Shown here: positions 1 to 7,542 of the stretch, piece after piece
Layout: every line of letters starts with the position of its first letter
Numbering within the stretch: position 1 is the first letter of the stretch
Origin: DLAJ01 sp964655525
Lineage (GTDB): Bacteria; Bacillota; Clostridia; Lachnospirales; Lachnospiraceae
Length of the DNA stretch: 64,000 nt
Assembly (NCBI GenBank): GCA_964655525.1
Contig: CAZZNE010000019.1
Span: 9,042 to 73,041 of the forward strand
Direction: 5' to 3'
Program-made: the position numbers and the translations under genes
Notes under the pieces: generated by a model
What the model was told of the DNA's origin: nothing
The model's database searches: none
What the model saw: the letters and a program-made list of their open reading frames with translations, nothing else

Positions 1-197
1 TTCACGCCGATCGTCCCTTGATATTGAAAATGCAGCATCACATAATTGACAACATAAATGCACACAAGACCGCACAGTGCGCGCAGGACAAATCCGATCA
101 TAATTTCCGTGCGTTTTCCGCGCAGCACGATCATCAGCAGAACCCCGCACATCAACACGATCATCAGCATTCCCTGTCCACTTGTTATTTCCGTCAT
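1..197 (-). CDS. bofA: BofA-family pro-sigma-K processing inhibitor (partial)
   Basis: The minus-strand reading frame starts with ATG at 197 behind a GGAGGG ribosome site and runs off the left edge, giving about 65 residues. The visible part begins MTEITSGQGM, has a hydrophobic helix, a short basic stretch (RGKRTE), a second hydrophobic helix, and ends in QYQGTIGV. This two-helix pattern with a terminal GxxxVGxN-like turn is that of BofA, a small forespore/mother-cell membrane protein that holds the SpoIVFB protease inactive until sigma-K is needed. The start of the YaaL-like gene next door, usually a bofA neighbour in Bacilli, supports the call. The C-terminal part is outside the window. Confidence 0.7.
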   Translation of the reverse strand, partial: MTEITSGQGMLMIVLMCGVLLMIVLRGKRTEIMIGFVLRALCGLVCIYVVNYVMLHFQYQGTIGV

Positions 198-351
198 CTG
201 CGTCCCTCCGTTTAAAAAAGTCTGCTGCGTATTCATCCTGCCGGATTTCCTATCGCGTAAAAATCAGCCGCAACGTCACCCTTAAACTCTGTCCCCATCT
301 AAGAATATGCTTAAATTTGGTAAATCATGAATAAACAGGAACGGACCTGCT

Positions 352-357
352 TATAAT
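352..357 (+). promoter_or_regulatory. Candidate -10 element for the DUF2508 gene
   Basis: A perfect TATAAT at 352-357 lies about 28 bases before the start codon of the next gene. No good -35 hexamer is present at 17 bases, so the promoter may rely on an activator or on another sigma factor. The 198-351 interval shows nothing else. Confidence 0.45.
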
Positions 358-384
358 GAAACAGATAGAAAGGTGTGGTGGTGC

Positions 385-681
385 ATGAAAATCCAATATA
401 GCCAGTCCTACTATGAGGATACAGGGAAAAATACGATTTTAGATGCTATCGCAAAAACACGATTCGCATTAGAGAGCGCCTATGCGGGCTTTGACAACGC
501 AACCGATCCCGATCTGATCGACTGCTACATCTATGAGGTCAATTCGCTGCTGAAACGGTATCGTTTTCTCTATCATCAGGCTCAGGAGCTTCATCTGTTC
601 CCTGCGGGAGAAACCATCCCCACGCCGGAGTCGATCACGGTTCCGCTCATACCCGTGATGCAGGACGGTATTTTCACATAA
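385..681 (+). CDS. DUF2508 (YaaL-like) family protein
   Basis: 98 residues, starting at the ATG at 385 with an AAAGGTG ribosome site at 369-375; an in-frame GTG at 373 overlaps that site and is less likely. The core motif DPDLIDCYIYEVNSLLKRYR followed by a YHQAQEL helix matches the DUF2508/YaaL family, small soluble helical proteins of unknown function. In Bacillus the yaaL gene lies between recR and bofA; here it is divergent from the bofA-like gene at the window edge, so the association is kept but the arrangement changed. The residues after about 75 are a proline-rich tail not needed for the family match. Confidence 0.65.
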   Translation: MKIQYSQSYYEDTGKNTILDAIAKTRFALESAYAGFDNATDPDLIDCYIYEVNSLLKRYRFLYHQAQELHLFPAGETIPTPESITVPLIPVMQDGIFT

Positions 682-682
682 A

Positions 683-712
683 AAAAGATTGGCGCGCATG
701 CGCCAATCTTTT
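683..712. terminator. Bidirectional intrinsic terminator
   Basis: A perfect 12-bp inverted repeat (683-694 and 701-712) with a 6-base loop begins with AAAA and ends with TTTT, so it works on both strands. It separates the convergent DUF2508 gene and the flagellar operon, one and two bases from their stop codons. Confidence 0.9.
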
Positions 713-713
713 C

Positions 714-1172
714 TCACGCGAGAAACCCTCTTCCTTTTTCATCGTTTCCAATATTGACATTTATGTCATTTTTCCCGTAAGTATATCCGGCATACACTTC
801 CTGCGCATTGTGCACGAGCGGCGGACTATCGTCCGACTCGCTGATCTTCTGAAATTCATCATGCAGCCTTCTTATAATGGACTCCGCCTCCGTGAGCGGC
901 TCTTTCCGCCCTCCCGCTGCAGCCTGCACGAACAGCTTATTCACATGAATATAAAGATGAAGAAGCTGCCTTGCCGGCTCATAATCAAAATTCAGAGACT
1001 CTTTCAACTCATCGACGCATGCCCTTGCCCTTGCAATATTTTCCGCTCTGTCCACATCCTCTAACGCATCTTTCAAATAAACAAGGCACATTTCATAAAT
1101 GATCACGGTCAGCTCGGAACGGTTTGCCTGCGCGATCCGCAGGGTAAAATCCTTTTTTAACGTATCCTGCAT
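714..1172 (-). CDS. fliS: FliS-like flagellar export chaperone
   Basis: 152 residues. It begins with an AAGGAAGGGG ribosome site, 17 bases after the flagellin stop codon, as last gene of a flagellar operon. The helical core ELTVIIYEMCLVYLKDAL... and the later LLHLYIHVNKLFVQAA segment fit the four-helix FliS fold, which caps the C-terminus of unpolymerised flagellin in the cytoplasm and delivers it to the export gate. The tail (AQEVYAGYTYGKND...GRGFLA) is of the type seen in Lachnospiraceae FliS relatives and is longer than Bacillus FliS. The position directly after flagellin supports the role. Sequence divergence leaves open a FliS paralogue specific to this flagellin. Confidence 0.75.
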   Translation of the reverse strand: MQDTLKKDFTLRIAQANRSELTVIIYEMCLVYLKDALEDVDRAENIARARACVDELKESLNFDYEPARQLLHLYIHVNKLFVQAAAGGRKEPLTEAESIIRRLHDEFQKISESDDSPPLVHNAQEVYAGYTYGKNDINVNIGNDEKGRGFLA

Positions 1173-1189
1173 CTATTAAGCCCCTTCCT

Positions 1190-2326
1190 TTACTGTAACA
1201 GCTGAAGCGCCTGCTCGGGCTGACTGTTCGCCTGCGACAGCATGCTCGTTCCCGCCTGCACGAGAACCTGCTGGATCGTATAATCGACCATCTCTTCCGA
1301 CATATCGAGGTCAGTAATTCTGGAAATAGCCGCCGTCATATTCTCGGTTGTGGCATCGACGCTCGCTCCCGCATGCTCAAGCCGGTTTTGATACGCTCCG
1401 ATGCGGGCGCGGATCAACGATACCTTATCAATTCCTTCATCAATCGCCGTCAAAGCCTCCCGCGCCTTTGCCTGTGTCGTGATCTCAACATCTTCGATTC
1501 CGAGTGTTTTTAAGGACACCGTCGGCAGTCTCATATCAAGAAGCTGTCCCTCGTTTACGCCGACCTGCACCGCGTATCCGCCGATTCCCATAAGGTCTAA
1601 CACTACTTTATTGTCCGCTGGGGCGTTTTTCTCATAGAGCTCTTTATCAATCTCAAATGTAAAGGATTTTCCCTTATCATCCGTGATCGTGACTTTATTG
1701 CCGTCCGCCGTTACATTGGCTTCCCTCATAAATTGCTGGCTGCCCGCCTGCGCATCCGCACTTACCAAGGTTACCTCTGCGTTCTTAACAGGTTCCGTTG
1801 TCTCGTCACCGACCGCATTAATCTCTAGCGTATACTTTCCAAGCGGCATCGCGTCAGAATACTCCGTCACACTCACTCCAAGCGTATCTGCATAACCGCG
1901 CAGATCAAAGGTTCCGTCAAGAAGCGTCATATCGTTAAAATCCGTCTGTGTCGCAATTCTCGTGACCTCTTCCTTTAACAGCTTCATCTCACTTTCAATC
2001 GCGCATCTATCCGTAGACGTATTCGTTCCGTTTGCCGCCTTCATTGCCAGTTCCTTCATTCTCTGGAACATATCATGCACTTCGGCAAGCGTTCCGTCAG
2101 CCGTCTCGCACACGGAGATTCCGTTTGTGATGTTATCTCCCGCCTGCGTGAGTCCTCTGATCTGTAAACGCATTTTCTTACTGATTGCCATGTTTGCAGG
2201 ATTGTCCTTTGCCTGATTAAGCTTATAGCCGGAGGAAAGACGCTGTGTCGATGCCGACAATTTTGCCTCGTTTCTCTTTAACGCCCTCTGGGCTCCCATC
2301 GCCTGCAAATTATAATTTATCTTCAT
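1190..2326 (-). CDS. Flagellin
   Basis: 378 residues with both conserved ends of flagellin: the N-terminal D0/D1 helices (RLSSGYKLNQAKDNPANMAISKKM, then ITNGISVCETADGTLAEV) and the C-terminal helices (SLIRARIGAYQNRLEHA... then a Q-rich end QALQLLQ). The centre, about residues 140-280, is a short variable D2-like region. It polymerises into the flagellar filament after export. The ATG overlaps the TGA of the upstream gene by four bases and has an AAAGGAG site, so the two are translationally coupled. The MKINYN start and DNPANMA wording are unlike the classical abundant MVVQHN flagellin of this family of bacteria, suggesting a minor or structural flagellin paralogue. Confidence 0.9.
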   Translation of the reverse strand: MKINYNLQAMGAQRALKRNEAKLSASTQRLSSGYKLNQAKDNPANMAISKKMRLQIRGLTQAGDNITNGISVCETADGTLAEVHDMFQRMKELAMKAANGTNTSTDRCAIESEMKLLKEEVTRIATQTDFNDMTLLDGTFDLRGYADTLGVSVTEYSDAMPLGKYTLEINAVGDETTEPVKNAEVTLVSADAQAGSQQFMREANVTADGNKVTITDDKGKSFTFEIDKELYEKNAPADNKVVLDLMGIGGYAVQVGVNEGQLLDMRLPTVSLKTLGIEDVEITTQAKAREALTAIDEGIDKVSLIRARIGAYQNRLEHAGASVDATTENMTAAISRITDLDMSEEMVDYTIQQVLVQAGTSMLSQANSQPEQALQLLQ

Positions 2327-5300
2327 ATCTCGTTTGACTCCTTTCTGCTGACTGCTGTATCCTGCATTGCCGCGACGAAGCTCTTCGCCACCGTATAAAG
2401 AACGGATGTGCGGACATGCTCTTGTTCTTTTTGTGTTGTACTGCGACTGACAATATTGTCAGGATTTACTTCACTGCTATATATGGAATGAAACTCCTGC
2501 AAACTCAGGCCCTCGCCTGCAAGCTGCTCTCTGAAACGATCCTCCAGCGCCTGCAACGCCTGTTCCCCGCCGCGGGAGCTGTAGGCCAGATAGCCGGATA
2601 CAGATGACGTAGATGTCATTTCCAACTCCATGCCCGCCTTGCCGAAGCGCTCATGTTCCATAGCAACTGCAACGCGCCCCTGTGTGCCTTCTTCGTGCTT
2701 GATCTTAATATCAAGCGCTGTCACCTGCCCGTCGATCTCTACCGGAATGCGATACTGCTCCTCGCGCACCATGCCCGCCGCAAGTGATAACTGCTTGCCG
2801 ATCAGCTGATATGCTTTCACATCCACATAGGTTCCGTCCACAAAGCTCTGTTTCGTCAAAAGCTCCATACCCGCCTCTGTAAACGCCCGGTATGCCTCGC
2901 CCGCTGTCCCGGCATCCGTCAGACTGTTCCTCAAGTCCTCGGCCGCCTGTAGGAATTTCTCCTGCGTTTCCCTCGGCACCTTCGCATGCATCGTCTCATC
3001 CGCCAGCTCATACAATTTGGCAAACGCCCCGCCCCGGCGGTTCCTCATCGCCTGCGCCGCCATCAGATGATCTACGCTGACGGGCTGCTTTCCATCTAAA
3101 AGATAACGGATATGCTCCTCTCCGACCTGTGCGGCTTCGCGGATCTCAGTAAGCTGCTCCTTCTGATACTGCCGCTCCTGCTTCTCGATCTCCTCTTTGA
3201 CGTCATCGCCTGCCTGCACCTCGCGAAGTTTTTGCAGCAGCTGTTCCATGGTCGGGTTCTCATTTAAGTCCATCTCATGAAGCGCCGCCGGTTCCAGCGA
3301 ATCGTAAATGCTCCTGCACACCTGCTCCTCATACGCGCTCATGATCTGTTCATCAATGGTAATGTCCGTCCTCGCGATCTCACGTAACGCGCCGTAATGG
3401 TCGCTTACCTCCAGATCGAATCCCTTATGTTTTCCCGTGCGGACTGCTGATAATAAATTTCGCATCGTCAACTCAGCGTTCTGATTGACAAGGCTTCCAA
3501 TGACAGCACCGTCACTTTTTTCTATCTGGCGGAAAAGACGATAAATTCCAATATAGGATTCCTTCTCCTCCTGCGTGATCTCGTCCGTCCGCTCCAGCTT
3601 ATATAAGTATTCACTGAACTTTTCCTGTTCCGCCGTCCCCTTGTCTGCGTTGTCCAAATAATTCTCCAGCTCTGACACGGACATGGTCAGCGGATTTTTC
3701 CCTTCGCGGATCATGTTAAGGACTGACGCCGGCGTCAGCTTATCGACTACACGCTGCATGCTCATATCCGCCGCTTTCACGCTGTCGATATGCTCCTTTG
3801 TGATCTCCATCCGGTTATAACCGAGAATGCGCACCGCCCGGCGGTTTTCATCGCTTGTCTCAAGCCCCATATCACGCAGAATGTCGTCCACATTGCGGAA
3901 TGCCTTCCGAATAGAATCGCCAAGGTCCCCCCGCGGCTGCGTCATCATTGTCTCATAACGTTCGCCTGCCTGCTCATACGCGTTCCTTAACTGCTCTCCC
4001 TGCTCGGCCGCATGTCTTAAGTTCCATGTATCCTCCGCATCCGCGATTCTTCCGACAAGCGCCGCAGGCGCCATATACAGCTTTTCCCTCGCCTGTACTG
4101 TCTCGGTAAAGAGGCTTTCGCGCGTCTCATTCTCCGCCGCGCTCACGCCGCCAAACAGCTTCTGCCGTCTGTCATTCTCCGCCGCGCGCAGCTCCTCAAC
4201 CAATTGTGACAGCTCTGTCGTATCAATTGCAAAGCCTCTTTTGATCAGACTGTAATTTGCCGTGATCGTCATTTGCAGTCGCAGCTCTTCCAACTGCCGC
4301 CTTGCGCTGATCTCTTCTATTGTATCGTTCCGCGCCGCTTCACCCGCCTGCGCGTCGATCTCGTCCTGCGCCGCGCACAGATGCCGCAGATCCTGTTGTT
4401 CGCCGCGTCTTGCAACCTCTTTTACCGCCTCGTCGCTGATACGCTCAGCCTGTTCCTTCCAGTACGCCGCCTGCTGCCATGCGCTGCCCGCGCCCGTCAC
4501 GTCCGCCTGTCCGGCATCTTTTCCGTCGGCGATCGCCGCTGCCGCCGCATGAATGACCTGCTCCTCACTGATCGGATAGGACAGCTCCTTTAACCTTGCC
4601 AGTCGGTTTAAGCTTTCTCCTGTCAACGGCACGCCTTCTTCGATCAGGAATCTTGCCTGCGCGATGCTCTGCTCATTTACCGCAAGCCCTGCCTGCCGGA
4701 TCACACTCTCAATCTGCTCATTCAGCGCATCCCAGTCATACTCCTGCGCGCGCTTCGCATAATAGCCGCTTCCGTTCTGGTCATAATAGCCATAGCTCTG
4801 CCGGCTGCCGTCCGCCGTGCCGCTGTGCTGCGCACGGTAAAGATCATCCACCGTCGGTTCCATTTCCTGCCGCACAAGATAGGTGACCGTTCCGTCTGCC
4901 GGCTCTGTCAGATCCCTACTCTTTTCGACCGTTTTCATTACATCCCGCACATTTTCCTCTGTGACAGGAATGTCATTTTCATGAAACGCCCGCACGATCT
5001 CCTGCGCTCTCGCCGCATTGCCGGTAATCTCTTCAAGCATCTCCGGCTCAAGATCGTCATTATATCCCTTTATGATTTTTCCCGCTTCTGCAAGGGTCGC
5101 CTTGATCTCATCCACAACGGTGACCGCCGTTTCCACGTCGGTTTCACACGGTTTGTAGCCGTCCTCGGTCAGCTTCGCATAATCCTCCTCAGACATAGAA
5201 TTGGACATCACGGTGAGATACTGACTCTGCAACGCCGCCTCCGTCGTCATTGCATCGCACACGATGTCTTCTGTGGTCCTTCCATGACCTGCATAAGCCG

Positions 5301-5448
5301 AGTTATCCGTAACTGCACCAGAAATGTCCAATGTATAACCGCTTTTGACATCCGTCTCGGACGTCTTTGCGGTACCGTATGAAATTGTCCTGCCGTTGTC
5401 TATGACGTTTCCCTGCCCGATTCCTTCAAGCTGTACGTTCATAGCCAC
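2323..5448 (-). CDS. Large flagellar-operon protein, DUF6240-like, with FliK-like C-terminus
   Basis: 1041 residues, first gene of the operon with flagellin and fliS. No signal peptide or membrane helix is seen. The body is mostly charged helices with several imperfect units of the kind ENxxxxxxLxxxGxPLTxExLxxLxxL (for example near residues 275-300 and 525-600). The last 170 residues contain a short beta-rich stretch (RIPVEIDGQVTALDIKIKHEEGTQGRVAVAME) followed by a helix EQALQALEDRFREQLAGEGL, which resembles the C-terminal domain of hook-length control protein FliK. I think it belongs to the DUF6240 family of Clostridia, but cannot confirm this. A secreted molecular ruler or export-switch protein is a reasonable inference from context. 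Confidence 0.6.
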   Translation of the reverse strand: MAMNVQLEGIGQGNVIDNGRTISYGTAKTSETDVKSGYTLDISGAVTDNSAYAGHGRTTEDIVCDAMTTEAALQSQYLTVMSNSMSEEDYAKLTEDGYKPCETDVETAVTVVDEIKATLAEAGKIIKGYNDDLEPEMLEEITGNAARAQEIVRAFHENDIPVTEENVRDVMKTVEKSRDLTEPADGTVTYLVRQEMEPTVDDLYRAQHSGTADGSRQSYGYYDQNGSGYYAKRAQEYDWDALNEQIESVIRQAGLAVNEQSIAQARFLIEEGVPLTGESLNRLARLKELSYPISEEQVIHAAAAAIADGKDAGQADVTGAGSAWQQAAYWKEQAERISDEAVKEVARRGEQQDLRHLCAAQDEIDAQAGEAARNDTIEEISARRQLEELRLQMTITANYSLIKRGFAIDTTELSQLVEELRAAENDRRQKLFGGVSAAENETRESLFTETVQAREKLYMAPAALVGRIADAEDTWNLRHAAEQGEQLRNAYEQAGERYETMMTQPRGDLGDSIRKAFRNVDDILRDMGLETSDENRRAVRILGYNRMEITKEHIDSVKAADMSMQRVVDKLTPASVLNMIREGKNPLTMSVSELENYLDNADKGTAEQEKFSEYLYKLERTDEITQEEKESYIGIYRLFRQIEKSDGAVIGSLVNQNAELTMRNLLSAVRTGKHKGFDLEVSDHYGALREIARTDITIDEQIMSAYEEQVCRSIYDSLEPAALHEMDLNENPTMEQLLQKLREVQAGDDVKEEIEKQERQYQKEQLTEIREAAQVGEEHIRYLLDGKQPVSVDHLMAAQAMRNRRGGAFAKLYELADETMHAKVPRETQEKFLQAAEDLRNSLTDAGTAGEAYRAFTEAGMELLTKQSFVDGTYVDVKAYQLIGKQLSLAAGMVREEQYRIPVEIDGQVTALDIKIKHEEGTQGRVAVAMEHERFGKAGMELEMTSTSSVSGYLAYSSRGGEQALQALEDRFREQLAGEGLSLQEFHSIYSSEVNPDNIVSRSTTQKEQEHVRTSVLYTVAKSFVAAMQDTAVSRKESNEI

Positions 5449-5463
5449 TCCGTCTCCAATTTA

Positions 5464-5499
5464 ATAAAAGGTGAACGCATCCTTACGTTCACCTTTTAT
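5464..5499. terminator. Hairpin terminator after glgB
   Basis: A perfect 14-bp inverted repeat (5464-5477 with 5486-5499, loop 8) carries AAAA/TTTT flanks. It lies after glgB on the minus strand and 16 bases before the start of the flagellar operon. Confidence 0.75.
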
Positions 5500-5525
5500 T
5501 TCGGTTTATTCTGATTATTTCTTTA
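5498..5525 (-). promoter_or_regulatory. Possible sigma-28 (FliA/SigD) type promoter
   Basis: On the minus strand TAAA (5525-5522) is followed after 17 bases by CCGAAAT (5504-5498), similar to the TAAA-N15-GCCGATAA flagellar consensus but with non-ideal spacing and one mismatch. It would drive the flagellin operon with the glgB hairpin in its leader. Weak call. Confidence 0.3.
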
Positions 5526-5553
5526 CCCTGCGGCCGACATTTTGTGAATTTAC

Positions 5554-7530
5554 CTAAAAAACAAAGATTGCCGCACCATACGGAGGAAGTGAAAATGAGA
5601 TCGAATAATCCCTGCTGTCACAAGGGATCGCCTCCGCCTTGATCTCCGCCGGTATCACTCCGCCGTTTCCGCCAAAACGCGTATCATCACTGTTTAAAAG
5701 CAGCTTATATTTTTTCTTTTGCGGCACGCCAATGCGGAAATCCTCACGCCGCATCGGTGTCATGTTCAGCACGAACAGCAGACGGTTTTTACCCGTGCTG
5801 CTTTTTCTGAAAAAGCTGTAAATGCTCCTGTCACCGTCATTGGCATTGATCCACTCAAATCCGGCCCAGTCGTGATCGATCTCATATAAGCAGGGATACT
5901 TGCGATACAGCTTCAAAAGCTCCTTCATGTACTCCTGCATCCCCTTATTTAACGGATTCTCAAGCAGATACCAGTCAAGCTCTCTCGCCTCGCTCCACTC
6001 GCGCTCCTGTGCAAATTCCTGTCCCATAAAGAGCAGTTTCTTTCCCGCGTGTCCGAACATATAGGAATAACCGACGCGGAGATTTGCATATTTGTCAACC
6101 TGATAGCCCGGCATTTTATTTACCATGGAGCATTTCAGATGAACGACCTCATCATGCGAAAGAGGCAGGATGTATTTCTCCGAGCTGTTATAGCTCATCG
6201 CAAACGTCATCTTATGATGATTATTTTTACGGAAAAGAGGATCGAGCTTCATATAATCGCAAAAATCATGCATCCAGCCCATATTCCACTTAAACGTAAA
6301 GCCAAGCCCGTCGTCCTCCGGCGCCGCCGTCACCTTCGGCCATGCCGTAGATTCCTCCGCGATCGTGATCGCGCCGTTGTTTAAGCCTTTGACAACAGAA
6401 TTGAGATGCTTGAAAAATTCGATCGCATCCAGATTCTCATGACCGCCGTACCGATTCGGTACCCAGTTTCCGTTACTCTTGCCGTAATCCAAATACAGCA
6501 TGGAAGCAACCGCATCCACACGCAGACCGTCCACATGAAATTCTTTGATCCAGAACAACGCGTTGGCGATCAGGAAATTGCGCACCTCATTTTGTGCATA
6601 GTTAAAGATTTTGGTTCCCCAGTCGGGATGTTCCCCCATCCGCGGATCGGGATGCTCATAGAGCGCCTGTCCGTCAAAATCCGCCAATCCGTGTGCATCT
6701 TTCGGGAAATGCGCAGGAACCCAGTCCAGGATCACGCCGATCTTATTGCGGTGCAGGGTATTGATCAGATATTGGAAATCCTCCGGCGTCCCGTAGCGGG
6801 CAGTCGGCGCATAATACCCCGTCACCTGATAGCCCCATGAACCGTCGAACGGATGCTCCGCAATTCCCATCAGTTCCACATGCGTATATTTCATTTCTTT
6901 GAGATAATCCACAATACGGTCGGCAAATTCACGGTAATTGTAAAAACCGTCAGGCGTCCCGTCCGGATGCTTCATAAAGGAACCGATATGGCACTCATAA
7001 ACCGCCATCGGCTCTTTGTAATGATCTTTCTGCGCACGCTCCTCCATCCATGCGCCGTCCGTCCATTTGAACCTGGTAAGATCGGCGATCACCGATGCCG
7101 TACCCGGCCTTAACTCCGCATGGTTTGCATAGGGATCCGCTTTGTAAAGCTTTCTTCCGTCATGCGTATAAATGAGGAACTTATACATGTCCCCCACCTT
7201 TGCCTCCGGAACAAATAACGCATAAATACCAATATCGCCAAGCCTCTCCATGCAGTACGCGTCTTCATTCCATCCGTTAAAGCTTCCGAAGACATGCACA
7301 CTCGCCGCATGAGGCGCCCACACGCCGAAAAACACCCCCGTCTTTCCGTCCTTTACGCATGGATGAGCACCAAGCTTCTTGTAAATATCATAGTGTGTCC
7401 CCTGCCCGAATACAAACATGTCCGCATCGGAAATAAATACGCTGTCCGCATCCGCCTGCTGCAGCATGTCCCGCACGCTTTTTTCGGATGCACCTGCGTT
7501 CTTTGCGGCAGCCGATTTTTTTTCTGCCAT
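5554..7530 (-). CDS. glgB: 1,4-alpha-glucan branching enzyme (GH13)
   Basis: 658 residues. It moves alpha-1,4 glucan segments to make alpha-1,6 branches in glycogen. An N-terminal CBM48-type domain (VFFGVWAPHAASVHVFGSFNGW) precedes the GH13 barrel, which shows the conserved GLRVDAVASM nucleophile region, TIAEESTAWP acid/base region and LSHDEVVH region, then an all-beta C-terminal domain. Length and motifs fit a full active enzyme. It starts with ATG behind a GGGGG-type site 12 bases after the TPR/pseudo-ATPase gene, so the two are co-transcribed. No other glycogen genes are in the window. Confidence is high for function. Confidence 0.97.
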   Translation of the reverse strand: MAEKKSAAAKNAGASEKSVRDMLQQADADSVFISDADMFVFGQGTHYDIYKKLGAHPCVKDGKTGVFFGVWAPHAASVHVFGSFNGWNEDAYCMERLGDIGIYALFVPEAKVGDMYKFLIYTHDGRKLYKADPYANHAELRPGTASVIADLTRFKWTDGAWMEERAQKDHYKEPMAVYECHIGSFMKHPDGTPDGFYNYREFADRIVDYLKEMKYTHVELMGIAEHPFDGSWGYQVTGYYAPTARYGTPEDFQYLINTLHRNKIGVILDWVPAHFPKDAHGLADFDGQALYEHPDPRMGEHPDWGTKIFNYAQNEVRNFLIANALFWIKEFHVDGLRVDAVASMLYLDYGKSNGNWVPNRYGGHENLDAIEFFKHLNSVVKGLNNGAITIAEESTAWPKVTAAPEDDGLGFTFKWNMGWMHDFCDYMKLDPLFRKNNHHKMTFAMSYNSSEKYILPLSHDEVVHLKCSMVNKMPGYQVDKYANLRVGYSYMFGHAGKKLLFMGQEFAQEREWSEARELDWYLLENPLNKGMQEYMKELLKLYRKYPCLYEIDHDWAGFEWINANDGDRSIYSFFRKSSTGKNRLLFVLNMTPMRREDFRIGVPQKKKYKLLLNSDDTRFGGNGGVIPAEIKAEAIPCDSRDYSISFSLPPYGAAIFVF

Positions 7531-7542
7531 ACAAAATCCCCC

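Noticed and set aside
4825..5382. 185-residue plus-strand frame
   Set aside because: Antisense to the N-terminal part of the large flagellar-operon protein, without a ribosome site.
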